A stretch of 64,000 nucleotides of DNA from Treponema sp. (GTDB lineage Bacteria; Spirochaetota; Spirochaetia; Treponematales; Breznakiellaceae), in the NCBI GenBank assembly GCA_009777335.1, contig WRMC01000006.1, forward strand, positions 59,473 to 123,472, in the 5' to 3' direction. The notes below the pieces were generated by a model. It did no database searches. It was not told the origin of the DNA and saw only the letters and a program-made list of their open reading frames with translations. Below are positions 8,838 to 18,611 of the stretch, piece after piece. The stretch's first letter is position 1; each line of letters begins with the position of its first letter. A program made the translations under genes and the position numbers.

Positions 8838-10598
8838 ATGATCGGAACAAAGGGAAATGTGGTTGCCGTTAACGGCAATATGGTCAGCGTACGGTTTGAC
8901 GGCGCTGTCTCCATGAACGAGGTTGGATACGTCAAGGTCGGAGATCAGCGGCTGAAAAGCGAGGTCATCAGGATCCGGGGCGAGGTATCGCAGCTTCAGG
9001 TGTTCGAGATAACCAAGGGGATCACCGTCGGGGACCAGGTTGAGTTTTCCGGCGACATGCTGGCGGTTGAACTGGGCCCCGGCCTTCTGGGCCAGGTCTA
9101 TGACGGCCTCCAGAACCCCCTGCCCCAGCTGGCCGCCAAGGCCGGCTACTTCCTCGAGAGGGGGGTCTATCTGGACCCCCTTTCAACTGAAAAGGAATGG
9201 GCCTTTAGCCCCTCGGTAGGGGAAGGTCAGGCGGTGGAACGGGGAGACTCCCTGGGAACGGTCCCGGAGGGTTCCTTCCAGCACCGGATCATGGTTCCCT
9301 TCAACCTCTACGGCTCCTATACGGTGGCTTCGATTAAACCCGCCGGGACCTACAGGATCCGGGACACCATTGCGGAACTCCGGGACGACCGGGGCACCAT
9401 AGTACCGGTGACCATGTCCTTTTCCTGGCCGGTCAAACGGCCCATAGACTGCTACGAAGAGAGGCTCATGCCCCGGGAGCCCATGGTTACCCGGGTCCGC
9501 CTGATCGATACCTTCTTCCCCGTGGCCCGGGGGGGAACCTACTGCATCCCCGGTCCCTTTGGAGCCGGTAAGACGGTCCTCCAGCAGATTACCAGCCGTT
9601 TTGCCGACGTGGACATCGTCATCGTGGCGGCCTGCGGTGAGCGGGCCGGGGAGGTGGTCGAAACCCTGAAGGAGTTCCCGGAACTCACCGATGAAAGGAC
9701 CGGCCGCTCCCTGATGGAACGGACCATCATCATCTGTAATACCTCCTCCATGCCCGTGGCCGCCCGGGAAGCCTCGGTCTATACCGCGGTCACCCTGGCC
9801 GAGTACTACCGCCAGATGGGGCTCAACGTCCTCCTCCTGGCGGACTCCACCAGCCGCTGGGCCCAGGCCATGCGGGAAATGTCGGGCCGCCTGGAAGAAA
9901 TCCCCGGCGAAGAGGCCTTTCCGGCCTACCTGGAATCTACCATTGCCAGCTTCTACGAGCGGGCGGGGATTACCCGCCTCAGGGACGGCACCATAGGCTC
10001 GGTTACCATTGGGGGCACCGTAAGCCCCGCGGGCGGTAACTTCGAAGAGCCGGTCACCCAGGCGACCCTTAAGGTAGTCGGGGCCTTCCACGGCCTTTCC
10101 CGGGAGCGCTCGGACGCCCGTAAGTTCCCCGCCATCCATCCCCTGGATTCCTGGTCCAAGTACAAGGGAATCATCGACGAAGAAAAGGTGGCCTATGCCC
10201 ATAACTTCCTTCGCCGGGGCTCCGAGGTGGAGCAGATGATGAAGGTCGTCGGCGAAGAGGGCACCAGCATCGAAGACTATATCATCTACCTCAAGGGTGA
10301 ACTCATAGACTCGGTCTACTTTCAGCAGAACTCCTTTGATGAGGTCGATGCGGCGGTTAAGCCCGAACGGCAGATTTATACCTTTAGCAAGCTCCTCACC
10401 ATTTTGGCTTCCCAGTTTAGCTTCCCCGACAAGAATGAGGCCCGGGTCTGGTTTAACCGGCTCAGGCAGCGCTTCCTGGACTATAACGGTTCGGTGTGGC
10501 AGGACGAAAGGTTTAACACCCTGGAGAAAGAAATCGAAGAGGCTGTTCAGAGCCAGTCCCAGGGCCTCGATAGGACCGCAGAGAAAATTTTGGCATAA
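8838..10598 (+). CDS. atpA: V-type ATP synthase subunit A (catalytic)
   Basis: PFGAGKTVLQQ Walker A; ACGERAGEVVE. Confidence 0.97.
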   Translation: MIGTKGNVVAVNGNMVSVRFDGAVSMNEVGYVKVGDQRLKSEVIRIRGEVSQLQVFEITKGITVGDQVEFSGDMLAVELGPGLLGQVYDGLQNPLPQLAAKAGYFLERGVYLDPLSTEKEWAFSPSVGEGQAVERGDSLGTVPEGSFQHRIMVPFNLYGSYTVASIKPAGTYRIRDTIAELRDDRGTIVPVTMSFSWPVKRPIDCYEERLMPREPMVTRVRLIDTFFPVARGGTYCIPGPFGAGKTVLQQITSRFADVDIVIVAACGERAGEVVETLKEFPELTDERTGRSLMERTIIICNTSSMPVAAREASVYTAVTLAEYYRQMGLNVLLLADSTSRWAQAMREMSGRLEEIPGEEAFPAYLESTIASFYERAGITRLRDGTIGSVTIGGTVSPAGGNFEEPVTQATLKVVGAFHGLSRERSDARKFPAIHPLDSWSKYKGIIDEEKVAYAHNFLRRGSEVEQMMKVVGEEGTSIEDYIIYLKGELIDSVYFQQNSFDEVDAAVKPERQIYTFSKLLTILASQFSFPDKNEARVWFNRLRQRFLDYNGSVWQDERFNTLEKEIEEAVQSQSQGLDRTAEKILA

Positions 10599-10613
10599 GA
10601 AGGGTTAACTAAT

Positions 10614-11912
10614 ATGAAGAAAGTATACAGCAAAATCGAATCTATCACCGGAAGCGTTATCACCGTCCGGGCCGAAGGGGTCCGCTACGGAGACCTGGCA
10701 GAGGTCGACACGGTCTTCGGCACCTCCCTGGCGGAGGTTAACCGTCTCGAGAACGACATGGTCTCCCTCCAGGTCTTCGCCGGGGGCCGGGGTATCTCTA
10801 CCAACGATACGGTCCGCTTCCTGGGCCGTCCCATGGAGGTGCCCTTTTCCGATAACCTCATGGGCCGGGTTTTCTCGGGCTCCGGGTCTCCCCGGGACAA
10901 GGGTCCGGCCCTTCACGACAAGGTGATCCCCATAGGGGGCCCCTCGGTTAACCCCTCCCAGCGCATCATCCCCCGGAACATGATCCGGACCGGTATCCCC
11001 ATGATCGACCTCTTTAACACCCTGGTGGTCTCCCAAAAGCTCCCCATTTTCTCCGTATCCGGGGAACCCTACAACGAGCTTTTGGCCCGGATCGCCATGC
11101 AGGCCGAGGTCGATGTCATCGTCCTGGGGGGCATGGGTCTTAAATACGATGACTACCTCATCTTTAAGGACACCCTGGAAAACGCCGGGGCCCTGGCCCG
11201 GACGGTGATGTTCATGCACACCGCCTCGGACCCCACGGTAGAATGCCTCATGATCCCCGACATGTCCCTGGCGGTGGCGGAGCAGTTCGCCCTTCAGGGC
11301 AAGGACGTGCTGGTCCTCTTGACCGACATGACCAACTTTGCCGACGCCATGAAGGAAATATCGATAATCCAGGAACAGGTTCCCTCTAACCGGGGCTACC
11401 CTGGGGATCTTTACAGCCAGTTAGCCAGCCGCTACGAAAAGGCCGTCGACTTTGAAACCGCCGGTTCCATCACGGTCCTGGCGGTGACCACCATGCCCGG
11501 GGATGACGTGACCCACCCGGTACCGGATAACACGGGCTACATCACCGAGGGCCAGTTCTACCTAAAGAACGGCCGTATCGAACCCTTCGGCTCCCTGTCC
11601 CGTCTTAAGCAGCAGGTCAACGGCAAGACCCGGCCGGATCACCGGGCCCTGATGGACGGGATGATCAAGCTCTACGCCTCCTTTAAGGACACCCTGGAAA
11701 AGAAGGCCATGGGCTTTATCATGACCCACTGGGATGACAAGCTTTTAAAGTACGGCGAGATGTTCGAGGCCCAGATGATGGACCTTTCGGTGAACATCCC
11801 CCTGGAGCGGGCCCTGGACCTGGGCTGGGAAATCCTGGCGGAATGCTTTAGCCCCGAAGAAACGGGCCTAAGGACCGAGTTAATCAGCCGCTTCTGGCCC
11901 AAGAAGGACTAA
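10614..11912 (+). CDS. atpB: V-type ATP synthase subunit B
   Basis: [50 protein letters not shown]. Confidence 0.97.
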   Translation: MKKVYSKIESITGSVITVRAEGVRYGDLAEVDTVFGTSLAEVNRLENDMVSLQVFAGGRGISTNDTVRFLGRPMEVPFSDNLMGRVFSGSGSPRDKGPALHDKVIPIGGPSVNPSQRIIPRNMIRTGIPMIDLFNTLVVSQKLPIFSVSGEPYNELLARIAMQAEVDVIVLGGMGLKYDDYLIFKDTLENAGALARTVMFMHTASDPTVECLMIPDMSLAVAEQFALQGKDVLVLLTDMTNFADAMKEISIIQEQVPSNRGYPGDLYSQLASRYEKAVDFETAGSITVLAVTTMPGDDVTHPVPDNTGYITEGQFYLKNGRIEPFGSLSRLKQQVNGKTRPDHRALMDGMIKLYASFKDTLEKKAMGFIMTHWDDKLLKYGEMFEAQMMDLSVNIPLERALDLGWEILAECFSPEETGLRTELISRFWPKKD

Positions 11913-11913
11913 G

Positions 11914-12555
11914 ATGGCAAAAATAAAACTCACCAAAAATGAGTTAAAGAAACAAAAAGATTCCCTGAGGATGTACGAGCGCTACCTGCCGACCCTGATC
12001 TTGAAGAAGCAGCAGCTCCAGGCCGAAATCAGGACCACCGAGATCCGTTTACGGGAGCTCATGGCCGACAAGGACAACCTGAACGAGATCTTCCGGGTCT
12101 GGATTGGGGTCTTTGCCGAGACCGAGGTCTTTACCCCCGATATACTCACCATCCTGGATATAAAGACCTCCCAGGGGAACATAGCAGGGGTGCCTATTCC
12201 CATCTTCGAGGGGGCCGATTTCGAGATCTCCTCCTACGACCTGGCCCGTAAGCCCCTCTGGCTGGATCTGGCGGTGGAGAAGCTCAAGCAGGTCTTTCTT
12301 CTTGACCTGGAAGCCGAGGTGGTGGAGGAACAGCGCAAGCGGCTGGACCATGAGCTGCGGATCACCACCCAAAGGGTAAACCTCTTCGAGAAAATCAAGA
12401 TCCCCGAGACCAAGGGGAATATCAAGAAGATCCAGGTCTACCTGGGGGATCAGCAGACCGCTGCGGTGGTCCGGGGCAAGATAGCCAAACGGGGCCTGGC
12501 CAAGGCAGCTGCCGCAAGCCAGGCCTCCGCAGCCTCTCAAGCGAGCGGAGCGTAG
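11914..12555 (+). CDS. atpD: V-type ATP synthase subunit D
   Basis: KIKLTKNELKKQKDSLRMYERYLPTL; RVNLFEKIKIPE. Confidence 0.92.
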   Translation: MAKIKLTKNELKKQKDSLRMYERYLPTLILKKQQLQAEIRTTEIRLRELMADKDNLNEIFRVWIGVFAETEVFTPDILTILDIKTSQGNIAGVPIPIFEGADFEISSYDLARKPLWLDLAVEKLKQVFLLDLEAEVVEEQRKRLDHELRITTQRVNLFEKIKIPETKGNIKKIQVYLGDQQTAAVVRGKIAKRGLAKAAAASQASAASQASGA

Positions 12556-12559
12556 AACT

Positions 12560-14593
12560 TTGATAGTGCCCATGAAACGGGTATCCCTGGTGGTAATGAA
12601 CAAACACCGGGAGGACTCATTGCATAAACTCCGGAATGTGGGGCTCCTCCACCTGGAAGAAAAAAATGTCTCCTCTGAAACCCTTACGGCACTATTAGAA
12701 GAACAGGCCCAGATAGAAAAGGCCAAGGGGATCCTGGAACCCTATAAATCCAGGGCGATCCTACAGAAGATTGATATACTCCATAAGCATGTGGCCCCCC
12801 ATAAGCGGGCCGCCGATGCGGAGGGCGAACTATTCAGCGACGAGGGGGTACCCCTTTCGGCGGATGCTCCCGAACGGCCCGCGGGCCAGCGTTTATCCCT
12901 TTCGGCCCATATTGCGGGGCTCGAAGAGAGGCAGAGGTCCCTCCTGGAGCTGGAGGCTTCGGTGGCCAAGGAACAGGCGAGGATCCAGGGCTGGGGTAAT
13001 TTTAGTCCCCGGGATATCCGCTTTCTGGCCCGGAACGGGGTGCACCTCTACCTTTACGAGTTTGCCCCCGGAGCCTTGCGCTACATTTCTTCCGATGTAT
13101 CCTACCTGGTCATTAATAAAACCAGGGATACGGCCTACATCGTCAGTCTGGGGATGGAGATCCCCGGCGAAACTCCCGTATCTCCGGGGCGCCAGTCCCT
13201 GGAAGAGCTGACCTATCAGCTGCAAGAAATTCGAAAAGAGCTTAGCGAGATCGACAGCCAGTTCCTCTCCCTCTACTTCCGGGATCATGTCCTGGATGGT
13301 GAATTGATCAACGTTATGGAGCGCATCGAATTTGAATCCGCCCATGCGGGCATGGAGTCCCTGGGCTCGGAGATCTTCGGGCCCGTTATATCCTGGGTTA
13401 CCGGTTTTGTCCCTGCCGAAGATGCCCTGCCGGTCAGGCAAGTAGCCGTAGACAACGGCTGGGCCTATGCGATTTCTGATCCCAGCCCCACGGACCTTCC
13501 CCCGACCATTATGCGCAATAAATCCCTGGCCCAGATCATCCAGCCCCTCTTTAGGCTCCTGGGGACCCTTCCGGGCTATTGGGAGTACGACATCAGCATC
13601 TTATACATGCTCTTTTTCTGCATCTTCTTTGCCATGATCTTCGGCGATGGGGGCTACGGGCTGATCTTCTTTGGCGGAACCATAGCCGCATTTTTCATTA
13701 CGAAGCTTAAGACAGGCCGCGTCCCCGATTTGGTAAAGCTGTTTTTTTTCCTTTCGATCTTTACCGTCTTTTGGGGGGCCATCACCGGGGCCTGGTTTGC
13801 GGTGCCCCATGCGAATCTGCCCCCCCTTCTGCGTTCCTTTATCATCCCCCCCTTTAATAACCAGGGGCCCGTGTCCGAGTTTCCGGCCATATTACAACAG
13901 ATTTTTGAGCTCCCGGCGGCGGTGCCCACCGATGAGTTAAAGACCCGCTGGTACATCCAGTTCCTCTGTTTTACCATCGCCCTGGTCCAGTTGATTACCG
14001 CCAGAACCTATCTTTTGGCCAAGCTTCTTCCTTCGCTGGAAGCCTTTGCCCAGGTGGGGATGATCCTCATGATAGGGGGGATCTACTTTTTCGTCCTCTC
14101 TCTCCTCCTGGCCATACCCCTGCCTTCGTTTGTTCTGCCCTTTGTCATTGCCGGGGTGGCCCTCAATTTTATCTTCTCTGAACAGAAGGGGGGAAACTTT
14201 TTTGTTAACATTTCCAAGAGTTTTTCCAACTTCTTCTCGATCTTTTTAAAAGTGGTAAGCTGCTTCTCTGACATTATCAGCTACATCCGGCTCTTTGCGG
14301 TGGGCCTTGCGGGTTCCTTAATTGGCAAAACCGTGAACACCATTGCCCTCTCTTCCGGGGGCATTTCGGAAGGGCTTGCGGGCTTTACCATGGACTTCTT
14401 TTTAAAACTGACCGGTACTGCCCTGATCCTTATCTTTGGGCATCTTTTGAATATATTAATGGGTTCCCTCTCCCTGGTGGTCCATGGGATCAGGCTCAAC
14501 CTTTTGGAGTTTGCAGGGAACCACCTGGGGATGGAATGGTCTGGGTATGATTACAAGCCCTTTGCATTAAAGCATAAAGAAGCAGTTTCATAG
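12560..14593 (+). CDS. atpI: V-type ATP synthase subunit I, paralogue 1
   Basis: MIVPMKRVSLVV N-terminus; SYIRLFAVGLAG; C-terminal HGIRLNLLEFAGNHLGMEWSGYDYKPF. Confidence 0.93.
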   Translation: MIVPMKRVSLVVMNKHREDSLHKLRNVGLLHLEEKNVSSETLTALLEEQAQIEKAKGILEPYKSRAILQKIDILHKHVAPHKRAADAEGELFSDEGVPLSADAPERPAGQRLSLSAHIAGLEERQRSLLELEASVAKEQARIQGWGNFSPRDIRFLARNGVHLYLYEFAPGALRYISSDVSYLVINKTRDTAYIVSLGMEIPGETPVSPGRQSLEELTYQLQEIRKELSEIDSQFLSLYFRDHVLDGELINVMERIEFESAHAGMESLGSEIFGPVISWVTGFVPAEDALPVRQVAVDNGWAYAISDPSPTDLPPTIMRNKSLAQIIQPLFRLLGTLPGYWEYDISILYMLFFCIFFAMIFGDGGYGLIFFGGTIAAFFITKLKTGRVPDLVKLFFFLSIFTVFWGAITGAWFAVPHANLPPLLRSFIIPPFNNQGPVSEFPAILQQIFELPAAVPTDELKTRWYIQFLCFTIALVQLITARTYLLAKLLPSLEAFAQVGMILMIGGIYFFVLSLLLAIPLPSFVLPFVIAGVALNFIFSEQKGGNFFVNISKSFSNFFSIFLKVVSCFSDIISYIRLFAVGLAGSLIGKTVNTIALSSGGISEGLAGFTMDFFLKLTGTALILIFGHLLNILMGSLSLVVHGIRLNLLEFAGNHLGMEWSGYDYKPFALKHKEAVS

Positions 14594-14603
14594 GGAGATG
14601 TGA

Positions 14604-15041
14604 ATGGAATCAAGAACCTTGGTTGAGTTGGGTTTAACCCTTTGTTTTGGCCTTTCCTCCTTAGGCGCCGTCATTGGGGTTACCGTCAATGCCCCGGCGG
14701 TTATCGGTGCCTGGAAAAAGAGCGCCCTGAACAATAGGCCCGCCCCCTTTATTATGGTCATCTTTGCCGCCACCTGTATGACCAATATTATCTATGGCTA
14801 CATTGCCATGGATGCCATGGCCAACAGCGTCATCATGAGTGATAACTTTATTTTCTTTATGAGCCTGACGGCGGGAATTTGTATAGGGATGAATTCATAC
14901 ATCCAGGCAATGATCTGTGCCAATGCGGCGGATGCCTTTGGCGAAACCGGCAGAAACTTTGGTAACTATATGATGGTAGTCGGCGTGGTCGAAACCTTTG
15001 CACTTTTTATAATGGTCTTTGTAATCCTCATCGCGGGTTAG
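14604..15041 (+). CDS. atpK: V-type ATP synthase subunit K (c-ring), paralogue 1
   Basis: Four-helix proteolipid; CMTNIIYGY and ...VVETFALF ion-binding helices. Confidence 0.92.
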   Translation: MESRTLVELGLTLCFGLSSLGAVIGVTVNAPAVIGAWKKSALNNRPAPFIMVIFAATCMTNIIYGYIAMDAMANSVIMSDNFIFFMSLTAGICIGMNSYIQAMICANAADAFGETGRNFGNYMMVVGVVETFALFIMVFVILIAG

Positions 15042-15065
15042 AAAGATCCAGATTGGAGTTGGTCT

Positions 15066-16922
15066 ATGGTTGTACCGATGAAAAAAATCTTCCTCCTGGT
15101 TCAGGAAAAATACCAGGATGGGGCCCTTAAACTCCTCAGAAAGATGGGGGTGGTTCACCTGGAAAGGCGGGCCGTCTCTTCCGAGGCCCTGGTAAAGCTT
15201 ACGGCCGAAAAGGCCAAGGCAGACACCGCTCTGCGGATGCTCAGGCTCTACCAGATAGAACCCGAGAAGGGGGCCGTAGCTGCTCCCCGACCGGATAAAA
15301 GGGCCCTTAAAGAGGGCCTCGTGAGCCAGACCCTAAGCCTGGTGGAAGAACGGAAGGTTCTCTTGGATGAACTCCTCAAGCTAAGAAGGGAAAAAAGCCG
15401 CATAGAAGAATGGGGTGACTTTGATCCCAAGGGCTTTGCGGAGATCTTTTCCGGCGCCAAACTAAGCTTCTTCCTCTATAAACTTCCGGCCAAGGCCATG
15501 GAAAAGCTCCCCGAAAGTATCAGTTATATTGCCATAAGTTCTGACAAGAGCTTCCACCGGATTGCAGTCCTTAACGAAGAGATCCCCGGCAGAAGCCCCC
15601 TCTCCATGAGCGACTACTCGGTAGGGGAGATCAATTCCCTCATACAGGGGATCGACGGAAAGATCGCGGCCCTGGAAGACCAGCTTAGGAGTCTCGCCGA
15701 GGACATTCCCCTTTTAGAGAACGAAATCAACATCTGTCTGGAAAACATAGAGTTCGAAACCGCCCGGGCTAAGATGAACTCCCTTGACGATGTCCCCCCC
15801 GAGGCGGCCATCTCCTGGATCACCGGCTTTGTTCCTCAAGAAGACCTGGGGCTCATTAAACGGGGGGCCTCGGAGAACGGCTGGGCCCTCTTGGCTTCCG
15901 ACCCGGGGCCCGAAGATACGCCCCCCACGAAGCTCAAAAACAGCAAGTTTGTAAACTTGTTGAATCCCATCACCGACTTCTTAAACATATCTCCCGGCTA
16001 TGACGAGCCCGATATCTCACCCTGGTTTTTAATCTTTTTAACCATCTTCTTTGGCATGCTCTTCGGCGACGCCGCCTACGGGGCCCTTTTTGTGATCATT
16101 TCGATTATTGGGATTATCAAAACCGCCAAGAAGGGGGTGCCCATAGGGCTTAAACTCCTCCTTCTACTGGGGACCTCAAACCTCATCTGGGGCATCCTCA
16201 CCTGTTCATGGTTTGGCCTGGAGGCCCACCAGGTACCCCTGGCCCTCCAGCAGATTTCCCTGCCCCTGATTTCCAGTGTCACCGCCGCCAGGTCCGAATA
16301 TGACGCAGGGATCGTTCAGCAAAACTTAATGATCATCTGCTTTAGCCTCGCCCTGGTCCACCTTTCCATAGGCCATATCATCGCCATCAGCCGGACCAGG
16401 GGTTTAAAGATCCTCTCAGAGCTGGGGAGCATAGCCATGCTCCTGGGGATGTACGGGGTGGTTCTCTCCCTCATCGCCAGTAATGAGCACCGGCAAATTC
16501 CCCTTCCCATGATCTGTGTCTATCTATTGGCCGGGGGCTTTGTCTTTGTCTTTGTCTTCACCGGCTACCAGGGCAGTATAGGGGCCTCTATCCTGGATGG
16601 CTTTAAGAACATCATCGGAATGATCCTGGGGATCGCCAATGTGTTCTCCGATACCATGTCCTATATCAGGCTCTGGGCTGTGGGGCTCGCTGGGGGTTCC
16701 ATAGCCATGACCGTCACCGGCATGGCTGGACCCATGCTGGGGAGTTTTATCTTCTTTATCTTCGGGGTCATCATCCTGGCCCTGGGACATGGCTTGAATC
16801 TTATCTTGAACCTCCTGGGCGTCCTGGTCCATGGGGTTCGTCTAAACACCCTGGAGTTTTCGGGGCATGTGGGCCTGACCTGGTCGGGCACCGCATACAA
16901 GCCCTTCCAGGAGAAGAATTAG
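15066..16922 (+). CDS. V-type ATP synthase subunit I, paralogue 2
   Basis: MVVPMKKIFLLVQEK; SYIRLWAVGLAGG; HGVRLNTLEFSGHVGLTWSGTAYKPF. Confidence 0.93.
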   Translation: MVVPMKKIFLLVQEKYQDGALKLLRKMGVVHLERRAVSSEALVKLTAEKAKADTALRMLRLYQIEPEKGAVAAPRPDKRALKEGLVSQTLSLVEERKVLLDELLKLRREKSRIEEWGDFDPKGFAEIFSGAKLSFFLYKLPAKAMEKLPESISYIAISSDKSFHRIAVLNEEIPGRSPLSMSDYSVGEINSLIQGIDGKIAALEDQLRSLAEDIPLLENEINICLENIEFETARAKMNSLDDVPPEAAISWITGFVPQEDLGLIKRGASENGWALLASDPGPEDTPPTKLKNSKFVNLLNPITDFLNISPGYDEPDISPWFLIFLTIFFGMLFGDAAYGALFVIISIIGIIKTAKKGVPIGLKLLLLLGTSNLIWGILTCSWFGLEAHQVPLALQQISLPLISSVTAARSEYDAGIVQQNLMIICFSLALVHLSIGHIIAISRTRGLKILSELGSIAMLLGMYGVVLSLIASNEHRQIPLPMICVYLLAGGFVFVFVFTGYQGSIGASILDGFKNIIGMILGIANVFSDTMSYIRLWAVGLAGGSIAMTVTGMAGPMLGSFIFFIFGVIILALGHGLNLILNLLGVLVHGVRLNTLEFSGHVGLTWSGTAYKPFQEKN

Positions 16923-16993
16923 GTTTGCCCGGCAAACCGGGTCAGCCTGGCTGCCCTGTTTGCTTTGCAAAGCTTATCTAAGCCCCTCGGGGC
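16922..16993. repeat. Run of four short palindromes between I2 and K2
   Basis: GGTTTGCC-c-GGCAAACC, CAGCCTGGCTG, GCTTTGCAAAGC, GCCCCTCGGGGC in succession. Confidence 0.75.
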
Positions 16994-17035
16994 CTGGACA
17001 AGCTAGATATATTATCCAAATGAGGAGTGTCTTTT

Positions 17036-17473
17036 ATGAATTTAGGTTTACTTGCATCAGGTCTTGTGTTAGGTGTTTGTGCCATTGGCTCGGCTATCGG
17101 TATCGTAACCGCCAGTCAGGCGGTAATTGGGGCATGGAAGAAATGTTACATCGCCGACCGGCCCGCACCCATGACCATCCTGGCCTTCGGGGGCGCCCCC
17201 TTAACCCAGACCTTCTACGGGTACATACTGGGGCTGCTCTTCATGAAACCCGCCGCCGAAGCGAATCCCGAGATGGGGGGCTTTTACCTCTTCATCGGTA
17301 TCTTCTCCAGCTTGGCCATCGCCGCATCAGCCATTACCCAGGGTATGGTTGGGGCCCGGGGCGCCGACGCGACCGGAGAAACCGGACAGGGTTTTGTTAA
17401 TTACATGATGCTCGCGGGGGTCTGCGAAACCGTTGCTATCTTTGCAATGGTTCTTTCCATGATCAGCCTTTAG
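17036..17473 (+). CDS. V-type ATP synthase subunit K (c-ring), paralogue 2
   Basis: Four-helix proteolipid; PLTQTFYGY, SAITQGMVGARG, VCETVAIF; ATG at 17036 preceded by gagg. Confidence 0.92.
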   Translation: MNLGLLASGLVLGVCAIGSAIGIVTASQAVIGAWKKCYIADRPAPMTILAFGGAPLTQTFYGYILGLLFMKPAAEANPEMGGFYLFIGIFSSLAIAASAITQGMVGARGADATGETGQGFVNYMMLAGVCETVAIFAMVLSMISL

Positions 17474-17499
17474 GCATCCAGAGCAGTAAGGAAGAAAAG

Positions 17500-18603
17500 A
17501 TTCTCAAGATTGGCGGTTTTGCCCATGTACAGCCCGCATACCTTGGAAAGGGTTTGCCGGTGCTTATCCAAACCATGTGGAAGGACCGCCTTTCTTATGA
17601 GGATCTAAAGACCGGTGTATTAGATACCCATATAAAACGTATAAGGGGGCTGCAAGACATGGGCTGCAGCCTCCTGCGTTTTGCGGTTCCCGACATGGAA
17701 GCCGCCGAGGTCCTGGGTAAGCTCTCAGAGGCGGTTACCATGCCCCTGGTGGCGGACATACACTTTGATTACAAAATAGCCCTCCGCTGTCTCGATTTTC
17801 CCATCGCAAAGATACGCATAAACCCCGGCAATATAGGCAATAGCGATCATTCCCGGGCGGTGATCTCCCGGGCCCAGGAAAAGCAAAGGCCCATCCGAAT
17901 AGGGGTCAACGGGGGAAGTCTGCCCCAAGACCTGGCCCAAAAGGCAGAGGGGGGCCAGTTGAGCCTGGCCCTAGCCATGGTAGAAGCGGCGGAACGAGAG
18001 CTGGCCATATTCGATGAGCACTCCTTTAAGGAAGTCCTCCTTTCCATGAAGGCCTCCAACATCAGGGACACCATAGAAGCTAACCGCCTCATGGCCCAGC
18101 GCAGGGACATCCTCCTCCATGTGGGGGTTACCGAGGCGGGACCCCATGTGGCCGGGACGGTCCGAAACACCGCCGCCCTATTGGCCCTCCTAAAAGATGG
18201 CATAGGGGATACCATCCGGGTCTCCCTCTCGGATACCATGGAGCGGGAAGTGATGGCCGGCCGGGAAATTCTTGCCGCCCTGGAGGAACTATACCCGGAT
18301 CTGCCCAGGGAAGGCCGCCCCAGGGGGGTGCAGCTCATTTCCTGCCCCCGCTGCGGCAGAAGCAGTTTTGACACCATCGCCTTTACGGCCCGCTGGGAAA
18401 ACCGCCTCTATGCCATGGCAAAGGATATCACTGTGGCCATCATGGGCTGTGTGGTAAATGGCCCCGGGGAGGGCCGTCATGCTGATTTAGGGATCACCGG
18501 GGCAGGGGAGAAGGTCCTCATCTTCCGCCATGGCCAGGTGGTAAAGACCATAGAGGAAGGGGATGCCGACCGGGTCTTTGCAGAGGAGCTGGACAAGTTC
18601 TAA
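17500..18603 (+). CDS. ispG: 4-hydroxy-3-methylbut-2-en-1-yl diphosphate synthase (possible ATT start)
   Basis: VADIHFDYKIAL, KIRINPGNIG, SCPRCGRSSFD, MGCVVNGPGE. Conserved N-terminal sequence extends upstream of the ORF-track TTG start at 17554; candidate ATT start at 17500 after AAGGAAG. Confidence 0.85.
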   Translation: MLKIGGFAHVQPAYLGKGLPVLIQTMWKDRLSYEDLKTGVLDTHIKRIRGLQDMGCSLLRFAVPDMEAAEVLGKLSEAVTMPLVADIHFDYKIALRCLDFPIAKIRINPGNIGNSDHSRAVISRAQEKQRPIRIGVNGGSLPQDLAQKAEGGQLSLALAMVEAAERELAIFDEHSFKEVLLSMKASNIRDTIEANRLMAQRRDILLHVGVTEAGPHVAGTVRNTAALLALLKDGIGDTIRVSLSDTMEREVMAGREILAALEELYPDLPREGRPRGVQLISCPRCGRSSFDTIAFTARWENRLYAMAKDITVAIMGCVVNGPGEGRHADLGITGAGEKVLIFRHGQVVKTIEEGDADRVFAEELDKF

Positions 18604-18611
18604 GGCCCCGT

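Noticed and set aside
9183-10202. 339-aa antisense ORF opposite V-ATPase subunit A
   Set aside because: Shadow ORF in GC-rich coding sequence; low-complexity G/P/H/D-rich translation with no recognisable motif.
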